Positions 50,100 to 60,921 of a DNA stretch of 64,000 bases are shown here, piece after piece. Source of the stretch: Takakia lepidozioides (Eukaryota; Streptophyta; Takakiopsida; Takakiales; Takakiaceae). The stretch's first letter is position 1; the number at the start of each line of letters is the position of its first letter. The stretch spans positions 5,022,001-5,086,000 of the forward strand of contig CM060731.1 of NCBI GenBank assembly GCA_030704615.1, in the 5' to 3' direction. The notes under the pieces were generated by a model. It was not told the DNA's origin, did no database searches, and was given only the letters and a program-made list of their open reading frames with translations. Position numbers and translations under genes: made by a program.

Positions 50100-50520
50100 T
50101 ACACATAGGGGGTTACACATAGGGGGTTACACGGTGTTTTCTTTCTCAATACATGGTGGCTTGGTAGACGGTTTAGTAATGAAGGTTTAGATGGGGTTGA
50201 CATGTTTGATGGGTTACGTGGATGTTGCGCTCGCGGAGCCACATAGGCTAGGGTTACACGGGTGGGGCGTTACATTGACCATGTTTACCTGGAGGTTGCA
50301 TACTAATGGTTTGATATGATAGGGTTACATCGATGTTGTGTTCGGGAGTCACATAGACTAGGGGTACGTGAGGTTGTGACGAAGGGTTATATCATATGTG
50401 GGTACCTGACGGAGGGTTACACTCGACATGCCTGGCATGCGGATAATGGCCGGTTTGTCGCACTCACAAGTGTAGGGTTACGGGTTACACTCCGCTATTC
50501 TGGGTGACACCGGGATTGCA
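50100..50520 (+). repeat. GGGTTACAC iterations upstream of the zinc-finger gene
   Basis: GGGTTACAC, AGGGTTACAT and close variants recur about ten times, opposite in orientation to the block at 47960-49500. The spacing is irregular. Confidence 0.8.
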
Positions 50521-50814
50521 ACTCATACACGTGTGAGTCAGTGTGGATATAATTGATTGCAAGCCGTCAGATTTTAATGAACCGCCGTCTTTCGCTTATC
50601 CGACGTGCCTTACGGGTGACATCTAGCTAGCTTCGTTCTTCGTTCTTTGATCATTGTTCAGTTTTTCCCTTCTCGCAACCTTTCCTATTCTTCCTGCACT
50701 CCTTGCTGTGCGTGCTCCTTGCTTCGGAATTCTCTTGGTCTTGGTCTTGGTCTTGGTCTTGTCTTGTCTTGCTCTTGCTCTTGCTCTTCTCTGCTGTCAG
50801 TTTTTTCTTTTGCC

Positions 50815-51555
50815 ATGGCTGATTGTTATCTGTTCCCTGGAGAGGCTACTATTCCATTTGATCACTTGAAGAGGGATGGCGAACGAGTTCGCTTCTGGTA
50901 CACTGAGCATGAGCATGCTACAATGATCGCGTACTGCCACACCAGGTGTAGAGAGGCCAAGGTGGAGGGAGCAAAGGGCCGGCCTAAGTTCAAATGTCCT
51001 TATTGTGGGGAAGTAAAAGTAGATAAGAGCAGATTGAATCGGCATATTGTCGATGGAACGGCCGCATGTATGGCCAGACCGAAAGGAACAAAACCGTTTC
51101 CTGATGCGGAGCTCAAGCATGCGATGGCTGTTGAAAATGTGATGAATTATGTTCCAGCTTCTTCTGTTGATGCATATCATGCATGGATTCTGCAAAATAG
51201 GGTGGCTTTGGGTGAGATTGCAGATCCTATTGAAGTGCCTGCTATTGTACCTTCTTCGGCTACTTCTGCTACAGAGGTTCCATCTTCTGGTGCTCCTGCT
51301 GTTTCTATCCCTGGTCCTTCTGTTCGGCAGGTTTCTAACGAGAGAGACAAGCGGCGATTGAGCCCGCCTCTACCTGTCCCTATTGCAAAGAAAATCAACA
51401 TTGGAAACCGGGGAAACCGGAGCTCAAGGTTCATCTTGCGAAAGCGAACTCCAGGCTCAATCCTTTTGCTACCGCATGGCCTTATTCCTCAGTTCCCATT
51501 TCCGAATGTCAATATGAAGGGGTTTTGGCCGGCATTCCAAGAATTTGTTGCGTGA
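50815..51555 (+). CDS. C2HC (BED-like) zinc-finger protein of the repeat-rich element
   Basis: The frame from ATG 50815 gives 246 residues. A finger of the form C61-x2-C64-x12-H77-x7-C85 (KCPYCGEV, then RLNRHIVDG and AACMARP) fits a BED or U1-like DNA-binding finger. The rest is Pro/Ser-rich (EVPAIVPSS, SIPGPS) and then basic. No catalytic domain is visible. The frame is also open upstream to 50647, but that part is a GGTCTT microsatellite that encodes LGLGLG, so the later Met is preferred. TGTAACCC repeats follow directly. It is probably the N-terminal exon of a transposon protein; which superfamily is not clear. Confidence 0.55.
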   Translation: MADCYLFPGEATIPFDHLKRDGERVRFWYTEHEHATMIAYCHTRCREAKVEGAKGRPKFKCPYCGEVKVDKSRLNRHIVDGTAACMARPKGTKPFPDAELKHAMAVENVMNYVPASSVDAYHAWILQNRVALGEIADPIEVPAIVPSSATSATEVPSSGAPAVSIPGPSVRQVSNERDKRRLSPPLPVPIAKKINIGNRGNRSSRFILRKRTPGSILLLPHGLIPQFPFPNVNMKGFWPAFQEFVA

Positions 51556-51679
51556 GGCGAGGGCGCAGTCTATGCGACAGCTGCAAAATCAAGTTGGGTT
51601 CTATCAACGGACAATCAAGTTGGATTCCTTGCCATTTCTCTGTTTTTCAAATTTCGGGCTGTTGTCTATCCGTTAACCC

Positions 51680-51880
51680 CTTGTGTTACCCCCCTTGTCT
51701 CTCATGTGGCGTGTAACCCATAGTGTAACCCACCTACAGAGGACCCCTTTTACAAATCCCTATGGTGTGTAACCCACCTCTGTGTAACCCCGTGTAGCCC
51801 ACCTTCCTTGTAACCCATTTTCATGTGTAATCCCTCGTGCTGTAACCCTTTTCTCTAGTGTAACCCCTCACGCTGTATTG
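51680..51880 (+). repeat. TGTAACCC iterations
   Basis: About nine copies of TGTAACCC or GTGTAATCCC-type variants separate two open frames of the element. They may represent an intron. Confidence 0.8.
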
Positions 51881-51915
51881 CGCAAGGAGCTCGACATCAT
51901 CTTAGAAGCGATGAT

Positions 51916-52623
51916 ATGGACAGTGTTGTTGCTGCCCACAAGGCGTTTACAGTCCAGCCGGATCATGGTCCGTTAATGATAGAGGAATTGAATCGGGTGA
52001 AGAAGTATTTAGAGAGCATTGGGCATCCTGACATGCCAAAGCAGAAAAAGAAAAAAGGTGGGAGACTTACACGAGTCCATCGAGAGAGCCAAGCCTCACA
52101 TGATGATGACACGATGGACGAACCAATTGTTGGCAATACCGACCTTGACGATGCCAGAACTTCAAATCCTCTTGTCATCACTATTACTGTAGATGGAATC
52201 AAAGGTTTGGTTGTTCCAGATCCGTTGGAATTCACTCGTGGTTTTGCCGAAGGATTGATCAGTCAAATGGAGAATCTCACCAAACCGCACATTGGACCGC
52301 CACAACTCCTTTTGAGAATTTTGGCCCACAACGATGTAAGAAATCATGGCAGGTCAGTTTCCCAAACGCATCCCAGGTTGGGGTTTACGACTGAACTTCT
52401 GGAAAGTGCTCTTACAGCCTCAAAGGTGAAGGACCTGGTCGATGAGTATTACGGCTTTAGTCTGATGTACTTTGCGACCTTGGATTCTGAGCTCGAGGAC
52501 TTAAGATCGAGTTTGAGTACAGAAGAGTGGGGTGACCGGTCAATTAAGATCAACGGAGCTATACAGTTTTGCAAGGCAAGCTGTCGTCGCGCCGCCCATC
52601 ACTTTACGATCCAACAGAAATAA
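51916..52623 (+). CDS. Unrecognised open frame of the element (235 codons)
   Basis: Starts MDSVVAAHKAF. It has a basic patch (KQKKKKGGR), an acidic stretch (DDDTMDE) and a helical C-terminal half (TASKVKDLVDEYYGF, SELEDLRSSL). No known domain is recognised. Codon usage looks coding and the frame is intact. Its position between two TGTAACCC-rich spacers suggests one exon of the same gene as its neighbours. Confidence 0.4.
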   Translation: MDSVVAAHKAFTVQPDHGPLMIEELNRVKKYLESIGHPDMPKQKKKKGGRLTRVHRESQASHDDDTMDEPIVGNTDLDDARTSNPLVITITVDGIKGLVVPDPLEFTRGFAEGLISQMENLTKPHIGPPQLLLRILAHNDVRNHGRSVSQTHPRLGFTTELLESALTASKVKDLVDEYYGFSLMYFATLDSELEDLRSSLSTEEWGDRSIKINGAIQFCKASCRRAAHHFTIQQK

Positions 52624-52748
52624 TCGTTTATCCAGCTTTGGTGTTATGGCCTCTTCAGCGAATCATCAACAGAAATGGACTTCAATGCGCGTTTTGGCAT
52701 CTAGTATATGAGAGACCTTGGGTCTGTAGTGCCTTGGTATCTCTGTAA

Positions 52749-53100
52749 GTGTTACTCCATCCACTGTCACCCCTCTCGTCGTGTAACCCCTTTGTGTGTA
52801 ATCCTGTAATCAGTGTAACCCTCGCTATGTGGAACCCTATACTCAGTGTAACCCTCACTGTGTGTAAACCTGTAATCAGTGTAACCCTCGGAGTATGTAA
52901 CCTTGTAATCAGTTTACCCCTAATGGTACCCCTCGCTGTGTTACCCTAGATTTGTTACCTTCTCGTTGTGTAATCTCAGTAGTAACCCAGGTAGTGTAAC
53001 CCATTGCAAACTACTGTCTCTAACAGGGTGGTGTAACCCACATCATGTAATCCGAACCACTGTCTTGTCCTAGTCAGTGTAACCTTTACATAGTGTAACC
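52749..53100 (+). repeat. TGTAACCC iterations
   Basis: Units such as AATCAGTGTAACCCTC recur about a dozen times, in the same orientation as 51680-51880. Confidence 0.8.
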
Positions 53101-53149
53101 CTTGCACTTTCAAAAACCTCGTTCCACGACTAAAAACCTTTGTCTTTTC

Positions 53150-54990
53150 CCTGATGCAGATGAGTCCGAGCTCATGACCAATCAAGTCGCCAATGCGTTC
53201 AAAAACCTTTTTGAGGCTCAACGTGAGCTTCACGAAGTTGTGTATGGGGCCCCTCCACAATGCGATACAGGGGGCACAGGTGGCGCGCAGACGAGCGATG
53301 GGCCCTCTGTGTTACAGGATGAGGAGATGGTTAAACCTCGTCTTTGTTCAATTTCCGCCCCGTGGAGCGATGATGTACATGACGAGGACATCATTCCAAG
53401 TCAATCTGCCGTTGTATCTTTGTCGCAGGTTGGTGAATTGTACTCAACCCAGCTGCACTTAGGGGTGAACCTAGCAGACTTGACGCGAGATTTGCCCGTG
53501 AATTCTGATACTGATACTGAAGATGATACATCAAGGTGGAACACCCAGTGCGAACCTCTTTGTCCGCAGCCCCAGTCATTTCTTTTGGAGATCTTAATCA
53601 AAGAATCCGGGACCCGCTTGACCCAGAGTCTGTGTATGACTTTGAATCTGGAGATGTTGAGTTGAACCCTCCATGCAACAATGTAAGTATTTGTCAGGAT
53701 CATGTGGTCAACCTCTCTCAGAATGACCCAGCCTTCATGGGTCACATTGATGCGCAGGGTGACACTGCAAGGGGGGGAGGCCTTGAAACCGAGGGTTACA
53801 ATGTACCTGAGGGTGACACTGCGCAAAGAGGAGCAACAGGGAAGGAGGGTTACAGACACCTCAGGGTGACACTGCGGATACCGGTGTGGCTTGGACAGTG
53901 CCGTGAAGGACATTGTCGTGGGTGACACACCATGGCCGTGAACACTGCAACTTCCGTGAGAGTGACATTGACATGGGTTACACTGATAGGGGTGACACCC
54001 CACAGCCAACCCACATGGCAGATGTCCATGAGTGTAACACTACCATGGATGACATTCCACTACCACTAGTCGCGGAGGGTGACACTCTTTTGCCACGGCC
54101 ACTAGTCGCGGCGGATGATGCTCTTCCGCCAGTCAACATGGTCTTGGAGGGTGCGGAGAAGGGCGATACAATCAAGGATGGCATTGAGGAGGTTGATGCA
54201 AAGTAGAGTGACATCGACAGGGTGACACGGGGAAGGGTGTCACCGAGGAGGTTGTCAGTTGGAAGGGTAACACAGAGCAGGGTCACACTGAAAGCGTTTC
54301 ACTGTGGAGAGTCACGAAGAGAGGATTTGCGGAGCATCGTGACACTGAGAAAGGTGACACTGCCAAGGGTGACACACATAAGATTGTTACTTAGCAGGAT
54401 GACACTGGGAAGGAACCCGATGAGAAGGGTGACACTACGAAGAGTGACACTGATAATGCGGCCAAAGAGAAGGGTAACACTGAGAAGGTAGTCGGAGAGA
54501 AGGGGGACACTGAGATGCGTGACACTGAGGAGGTAGCCAAAGATAAGGGTGACACTAAGAAGAGTGACACTGAGGAGGTAGCCGAAGAGAAGGGTCACTG
54601 ACAGGGTTAGCACCGAGGAGGTGAGCTGTGACACTCTGCCCTTGGTCAGTCACCTCCCCAGCACGTCTCAGACGAGGGAGTGCAGTCTTTAGCAATTGCA
54701 GCAAACTCAGAACAAGGCACCTCTGGCTCAGAAATCCCCCCTACCGACGCATTTGTGAGGGTTGCAAAGAATCCCAGGAGGTCAAAACGGCGCCTGCTCA
54801 AGAAGAAAACGGTTGGCTGAACCCCCTATGCGCTGACAAAGAAGTACCCGTTCTTGTCGCACCCAAAAAAGCAGGACAACCAATCGAAAGGCAAAAGTGC
54901 GGGGTCTTGGAGGTTGACGTTGGTCCAGCAGAAGAGATCATGCCAAGCACGCGGGATTGCGTTCGAGGTACCTCATTGTACTTTGATCCT
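53150..54990 (+). pseudogene. Acidic, repeat-rich element frame with GGTGACACT coding repeats
   Basis: Coding-like text begins with DESELMTNQVANAFKNLF and changes frame near 53560, 53860 and 54200. From about 53750 to 54600 the DNA is dominated by GGTGACACT, which in one frame encodes repeated KGDTEK-type peptides. After it, a Ser/Arg-rich block (AFVRVAKNPRRSKRRLLKKK) is followed by a TGA. A second frame holds PKKAGQPIERQK and TRDCVRGTSLYFDPL. No domain is recognised. The frame breaks show decay. Confidence 0.4.
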
Positions 54991-55061
54991 CTCTGATTTG
55001 AATATTGATTATAACTCTTGTATATGAATCGTAAATGTTCGTAATGTTTGTTGTGCAGACT

Positions 55062-55460
55062 ACAAAAACAACGGTAGTGACAAAGTTCAGAATGGTGTCG
55101 GACCCTCCTGGGGGCGCCAAAGTGAAGTTTTATTATGGCGATGCCTTCCTGGCTTCTACCCCGTTACAATTTACTTGGAAGAGAGGAGATTTTGAGCCGA
55201 TGTATAAAATAAGAGCAACTGTCACAGATGCATTGCTCTAGGGTTACAACAAACTTCTGGAGGCCAAATTGTTTAAGGCTATCGCACCTGAGTTTGTCAT
55301 CTGTGCTCCTTTCCAATGGCATGTCATGCGTACCAATGGTAACGATCTGTAGAGCTTATTCGGGTTGGTGCAAGAATGGTCCACTCAGGATGCCCGAGGG
55401 ATGGTGTTCACCAAGAATCGAGATCTTGTGGACGTGGGTTGTCATCCCTATTGTCTTCGA
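55062..55460 (+). pseudogene. Element exon with two in-frame stops
   Basis: After a TTGTGCAG acceptor, the frame reads TTKTTVVTKFRMVSDPPGGA, then YYGDAFLAS, TWKRGDFEPMYKIRATVTDA, a TAG, then GYNKLLEAKLFKAIAPEFVI, another TAG, then STQDARGMVFTKNRDLVDVG. The two stops split an otherwise continuous protein. Function unknown. Confidence 0.45.
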
Positions 55461-55699
55461 GTAAGTAATTTCAGCGTTGACTGAGTATGTTGGGTTACAC
55501 CCTCTATTCTAACATTGAGTTGCACTAGTGAACTGCTGACTAGTTGTGTCACACCGTTTAGAGTACAGTACAAAGGGTTACACTACTGGGTTACAAACCA
55601 CAACCGGTTACACCACAATGGGTTTCATTGGAGAATTTTTTTTTCTATTCTGACGTAAGGCTTTGTTTGTGTTTCAGTGATCACTGAAAGTGTTTGCTT

Positions 55700-55940
55700 G
55701 TTTAGAGCGCCGAGGTTGGATAGTACATTTGGACTCCCGTAAAAACCATTGCCCGACCCAACTCATTGAAGGAATTTTGCGAAATTTTGCATAGCGTCTT
55801 TGATTTCATGCCTGGATCTGATGACTTCAGTTACGTCATGGAGAGGATGGAATGGTTTGAGGCCAGTGTCCCCCAACAATGGAGCTGTTGGGAGTGCGGC
55901 TATTATGCACTTTGTTTTGTGCAATTGTAATTAGTGGAGC
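55700..55940 (+). pseudogene. Ulp1-like (C48) cysteine protease remnant
   Basis: The frame contains IVHLDSRKN, FMPGSDDFSYVMERMEWFE and VPQQWSCWECGYYALCF. The PQQ...(D/E)CGYY block is the cysteine region of Ulp1/SENP-type proteases that many plant DNA transposons carry. The Asp before the Cys is Glu here, and stops lie on both sides, so it is inactive. Confidence 0.5.
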
Positions 55941-56159
55941 TGGAAGTTCAATGTGAAAACCACAGAAGACGAACCCGTCATAGCGAGGCGGGGGGCGTTT
56001 ACTGCAAGTTGGTTCAACGAGTCAACCATGATAGCTTCCCATACTCATATGATTAGTTGGCTATGTGACGAGAGGACAAAGACTTTGGTCAGATGGCCAA
56101 CGAATAAATAGCGTCTCTTGATGCATTTTTGCTTCTATTGGTTTGTTTCGTAACACTCA

Positions 56160-56635
56160 TAGTTTGGGTTTCATGCAATGGGGCTACATGGGTTACACCT
56201 TATAAAGGTTTACATGAAAGTGGAGGTCATAGACAAGTACTTGTGTACAACTTGGGCTGGGGACCAATGGGCTCTTACACTCTGTGGGTTCACACATGAG
56301 TGAGGGGGTTACACTGTGTCGGTTCTCACAACGTGGGGTTAAGGCAATGGGCCTCTCAGGTTACATGGTTGGGCCTTCATGTCTATGTCAGGGTCACGTT
56401 GCTGAAACAGTATAGTTTCAGTTGGCACTGTAACCCCACCTTGAACTAGTGTGCACTTGTTTTTTTTTTTTTTTTTTTTTATAAAATTCAATTATAAATA
56501 AATTTTTCGCACTGAAGTGTTTGTGCACTGAAGTTCTCAGATTTATACTACATGGGGTTACATACATGAGGGCTATGTACAATGGGTTACATATGATGGG
56601 GTCACAATAGTGTGGGGGTAACATCTAGTCAGGCG
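56160..56635 (+). repeat. GGGTTACAC iterations at the right side of the element
   Basis: GGGGTTACAT, GGGGTTACACTG and similar units recur. A smaller group lies at 55490-55625. A run of more than 20 T at about 56460 interrupts them. The orientation is opposite to 51680-53100. Confidence 0.75.
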
Positions 56636-56831
56636 GGGAATGCTTGCGCGTGAGCCTGTGAGCCTGTGAGCCTGGCTAGGCTCACGCCACGTCAGTAAGC
56701 ATCCACGTGTTCAGGCCCTATTTCCGTGCTTCCCCCCCCCCTATTACCGCGGATCAGCTGTCGCCTATGTCCTAATTTTTATCCCTCTTCATTGCCCCCA
56801 CATGAATATTCTTTGTGGCCGAGAACAATGG
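56635..56831 (+). repeat. Dispersed repeat, copy 2
   Basis: It begins GGGGAATGCTTGCGCG and matches the reverse complement of 11136-11331 over its length, including GAGCCTGGCTAGGCTCA and CATTGCCCCCACATGAAT. The phrase GAGCCTGT is doubled here compared with the other copy. Confidence 0.7.
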
Positions 56832-57069
56832 CAGGTTTGCGAATGAATTATGATTGAGGTCATGACTTTGGAATGAGGAGATCGCCCACTAGAGAACTGA
56901 ATATTAAAAGCAAACATTTTTTTTTGGCAAAGCAGTACATTCATTCCAACACACAAACATTTTTCAATTCCGCAATCCGAAGACCTACCCTAGGCAATCC
57001 CTAACTGTACTTACGGGAACGCGCAAAGAACTTGAAAAACAGTTTGGGGATGGAAGCAAAACCAAAACA

Positions 57070-60000
57070 CAATTTATTGAGCCTCGGTACTTGAATCTAA
57101 AGAAATATTGGAGGTTTCAAAGGAACCACTTCCAGAGTTTACAGCAATATCATCTATGAATACAGCAGCACATCCATGACGTTTTTTTTTTCCACGACCT
57201 TCATGGAGATGCGAATACAGTGTTTGTTCGGATAACACCCGTGCGCAAGCTTCCGCGTAAACCGGCAAGCGGTTGGATCTCAGGAATGTCCAGCACCACA
57301 AGGTTAGTCGCGTATGCCTGCTGAACTCCATTCACCCATTCCGGACTTTTTGTGACCTACAGCAAAAAACAGTGTAAGAAGCCCAATCCAAATCTAACAG
57401 GAGATCAATCCCCTGGACAAGCCACAACAAGTTGCCAAAACACAATTATTCATACAACAGTTTAGACATAAGTGCTTACCTGAGTGAGGAACGAAACAAG
57501 CATGTCCCATGATTTCGAGGGCACCCCTTTGAATGTGGACTTCCTGGACTCCATCATTGCAAGAAAACTTTCATTCTAGCACCTTACGATTGAACTGGCC
57601 CAAAACCCTGGAGGGATGTTCTCTCGCCTCGAAAACTTGCTCCCTCGGCTTTGATGTTCTCATATCCCTCCTTGTGGGAGAAGGCTGTCTTTCAGGAACC
57701 TCTGACGGTCCCTGTCCTTGCGGAGCTGCACTTTTCCCCTTCCCCTTCAGATCCCCGACAATCTTCCCCTTTCGTTTTGGAGTAGCAGTTTTCTCGGGCT
57801 CTTTTGAGAGCAGAAATGATTCTGTCCTGGATGTCTTTGTCAGCCAATGGGGCAATTGCTGCATTGTCGTTCAGGTTTCTCAAAACAACTTCATCGAATG
57901 GTATGTCCTGTTTTGGCAGGTCGAGGTACCACCCACAGTCTCTGAAGTGCGCCCTGCTCCAGTCTCTGGCAATACCAGCCGTGTACATTGTCTTGTCATT
58001 GGAGGGGTCAGCCCACGAATAGATGAAGTCTGGGTCATCGCTAAGGTACTTTCCCGGTATGAGGATATGATACATATACCTGAATCACACACCAAAAACC
58101 CAGACAGTCATTTGATCTGAAAATGAAAAAGAACACACATCCGGAAAAAGATATTGAAATGCAGGAAGACAACACTCAGAAATGAACTTTTGCAATCCCG
58201 AATCAACCTTGCGTTGACGCAATGTTGATTCGAGCAAAAATGGGAAACACCAAATGATAATGTTGTATTGATAGAGACAACGACTGACAAGCGCAATTCA
58301 ACATTGCTTCAAAGCAAGGTTGTTTTCATTCACAGAGGAAATGGAAAACACTGCTTGAAACTACCATGTGACTATGTACTGGTGCAGATATTCAACATTG
58401 CGTTGGCGCAATGTTGAAATCCTCTGTTGAAACACATGTCAATGGTATCTGATAATCATAAGTTTCCTACAATTGTATGGAAATCGGGAGATTGTTGCGG
58501 GACATTTCCAGCAATCCATACCGCCAAACAACGTTGCGTCAACGCAAGTCTGTTTGTTGGTACAGTGAAAGCTGTAAATAGCATTTCAAACAGACTCCAA
58601 ACAGTCTTATGTTCATCTTGGCAGCATTAGAACTGGATTTGAACTACCCAAAACCACAGGAAAAGCTACATAGCCTGCCACTTCATCAACCTTTGCGTTG
58701 ACGCAAGGCTGATTTTCCTGTCAGTTTATCCCCTTTCACATGCAGAAAAACGGCATTATGGGATACCCTGGTATAGGTACCTGAAACCGGGGCAATGGGA
58801 TACAACCTTGCGTTAACGCAATGTTGCTCGACTGCACATGCAGAGCCCTCAGAGATCCCTCAAAGCCCTGCAAATTCGCAATTCTTTATGGAAACGAACG
58901 ACACAAGAATGTAGAAACATACCCTTCAAGTACCAAAATTTGATTCAAGGAGGTCACACCTGTACAACACTCGTTTCATTGCTTGCTCGCTGTTGTACTG
59001 GTTTTTGAATTCGTACGACCTGGAGATTCCTTTGTCTTTCTCAAACTCCCTGAAGAAGCAGTTTTTCCAGACAGCGAGCTTCCATCTCCTGATGTAGGCC
59101 TCCAGTGTGATCCGGGGGCAAGCCATCTGGATGTTATAGTCTGCCATCGACTCAGCAAGTGCAGCCACTGCACGTTTTTCCAACTGCAACAAGAAAGCTC
59201 ATGAGAATTTGGGAGAGGTTACGGAGCAGCAACACAAATGTCTGAAAATGGTTTGGTGGAAACCTTACCTGGCTCCAGAATGTGGCTTTGTGTAGCCACT
59301 GGTCGAATGTGTGTGGTCGCTAAAAAACTTTTATTGCTTGTGTCTTCGGGTCCCTCTCTGGAGTTGGGAACATGTTCGTGTCTCTCACAAGAGGATCCGA
59401 ATTCCATATCTCCAACCACCTTTTGGTTGCATTGTCCACCATTGAAATGGAAATGCGATGTAGTTTCTCCTAAGTCATTTCTGGCTTGGAGCCATACTTG
59501 TCATAGTGTGCTTTCACCTGCTCCAGAAATTCCGTGCCAAGACCTGGATCTGCTATCCGGATTTGTTTGTCGAATGCACTCATGAGGTTCTTCCTTTGAT
59601 TATTCATCTCGAACTTCATCATGTCCTCAAGCCCAGTTGCAGACCGCTGCTCTTCTGTGTGGGAATCATAGTACTCTGCTTTCGCCTTCAAACCAGTTTC
59701 TGCTATTTCTTGCTGCATACATTACAGGTAAAAAGAATCAAACACGGCGTTTCTTCACAAAATTTGCAGTAATAACAAGCAAACACGTGTCAAGAAGCTT
59801 ACAGTGTACATGTAGTCAAGAAAAGCCTCCCTTGTCAAGCTGTACCATGTGCTTGTCTTCTTCTCAGCACACCCTCTTCATCTGCTGAGGACTGAGCACG
59901 TTCGTGAATGACTCCAGTGGCATCAGCCCTACCTTCTGGATGCGGAATAGAGTGTGGCAAAGATTGGTCGTCACATGAGATGTTTCATTGGACCTGGAAT

Positions 60001-60378
60001 AACCTTCAACTCATAAGATGATTTCAAATTGTCGAAACGCGGAACAGACACAAAGTTGGAAACTTACTTGTTTATGTCGTGCATGGCTGTCAAGAGCTGC
60101 GTGACACGTCCTTTGTGATCGAGAACCATGGAAACCACGCTCCAGTGCCATTCGATCTTGTCCGAGTGCAAGCTTGATATGTAATCCATCCAGGCAAGCA
60201 GTCTGTGGTTCCCATCCCAGACAAAAAATATCTTTCCCATGAATGCTTTTGTGGAGGCCTTTTTGGACAGCTTAAACTCGAACTCCCTATTTACATCCCG
60301 CCAGCATGCATCCCAACTTTGCTCAATGTCCTCTGTTACAAGACACTCCTCTCTTTTCGTGTTCATAGTGGATACGTA
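57070..60378 (-). pseudogene. ParB-like / methyltransferase-like family, copy 3 (inverted, broken)
   Basis: Exons on the minus strand are about 60378-60068, 59993-59803, 59712-59269, 59183-58960, 58079-57480, and from 57356 on. They encode VFYVS, KIFFVWDGNHRLLAWM, LTAMHDINK, HVTTNLCHTLFRIQKVGLM, LEKRAVAALAES, CGWYLDLPKQD, GVPSKSWDMLVSFLTQ and PEWVNGVQQAYATNLVVLDI. The protein is clearly paralogous to copies 1 and 2 but much diverged. Lesions are a frame break with TGA in the second exon (about 59860), TAG codons near 59469 and 59315, and a frame change near 57790. The exon with PLCRMISM-type sequence is absent: the copy is cut at the head-to-head junction near 60378. After LVVLDIPE the text no longer matches copy 4, which suggests an internal deletion. 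The terminal frame ends SSTEAQ at about 57074. Confidence 0.6.
58199..58826. repeat. Six palindromes with TTGCGTTGACGCAA core (paralogue-specific set)
   Basis: Sites are 58199-58232 (34 nt, one mismatch plus a central T-G), 58299-58322, 58391-58418, 58527-58554, 58685-58713 and 58803-58826. The common form is CAAC(C/A)TTGCGTTGACGCAA followed by (T/G)GTTG. The sites lie in the intron between the exons at 59183-58960 and 58079-57480. That is the same intron that holds the GAATGTCG palindromes in copies 1 and 2. The stem sequence is different but the centre CGTTGACG (or CGTTAACG) is the same. Confidence 0.9.
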
Positions 60379-60601
60379 GAACACTGCTGGTGGAAGCACG
60401 CGGAACGCCGAACCTGAAGAAGGTCAAGAAACCCTTGCGCAGACAGAAACTCCAGCAGATGTGAGAGGGAAGAGGAAAGCTGCAGAAGGGGATCAAAGTT
60501 CAAAACCTAAGAAGGTGCCAGTAAGTTTTATCATATAGTCTATGTGATTGCCTTTCAAGGAGTCCTTCCTCTTCCATTCTTTAGCAGGAACTACTGAATC
60601 G

Positions 60602-60921
60602 CGAGCGTCGTTAACGCCATTCGATTCTGCTCATGACATTTATGTACCTATGTGTTTGAAGAGAGAGTCTGCACTTACTATCCGCCCTAAACTACACTGA
60701 ATGTCGTTGCCGCCAATCAGTTGCACATGTATGTCATTACACAACACCGATCCGGCAGGTCGTTATCTTTTGTGATTGTCGTTAACGCCGTTCGCTATTG
60801 CTCTCGCTTTTGTTTTGAATACGACAGTCTCGGCTTTTCTTGTGTAGATTGTGCTGAATTCTTCACACCATTCATGGTGAGTTTCCTTGATACAGAGTGA
60901 TTGTCGTTACCGCCATTCACT
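60602..60921. repeat. Palindromes in intron 1 of copy 2
   Basis: Dyads are at 60602-60623, 60696-60721, 60772-60795, 60866-60879 (CACCAT/ATGGTG) and 60896-60921. Four have counterparts in order in the intron of copy 1 (4361, 4667, 4746 and 4905). At 60704-60705 and 60787-60788 copy 2 has bases that improve pairing over copy 1. Confidence 0.75.

Noticed and set aside
47960-56635. Telomere-like repeat (GGGTTA within GGGTTACA)
   Set aside because: The unit is not the plant TTTAGGG repeat, is not a pure hexamer or heptamer array, and changes orientation within one element. It is better seen as an element-specific motif.
57533-58120. Plus-strand frame of 195 codons
   Set aside because: It is antisense to the clearly paralogous minus-strand exon of copy 3, which has splice sites and homologues.
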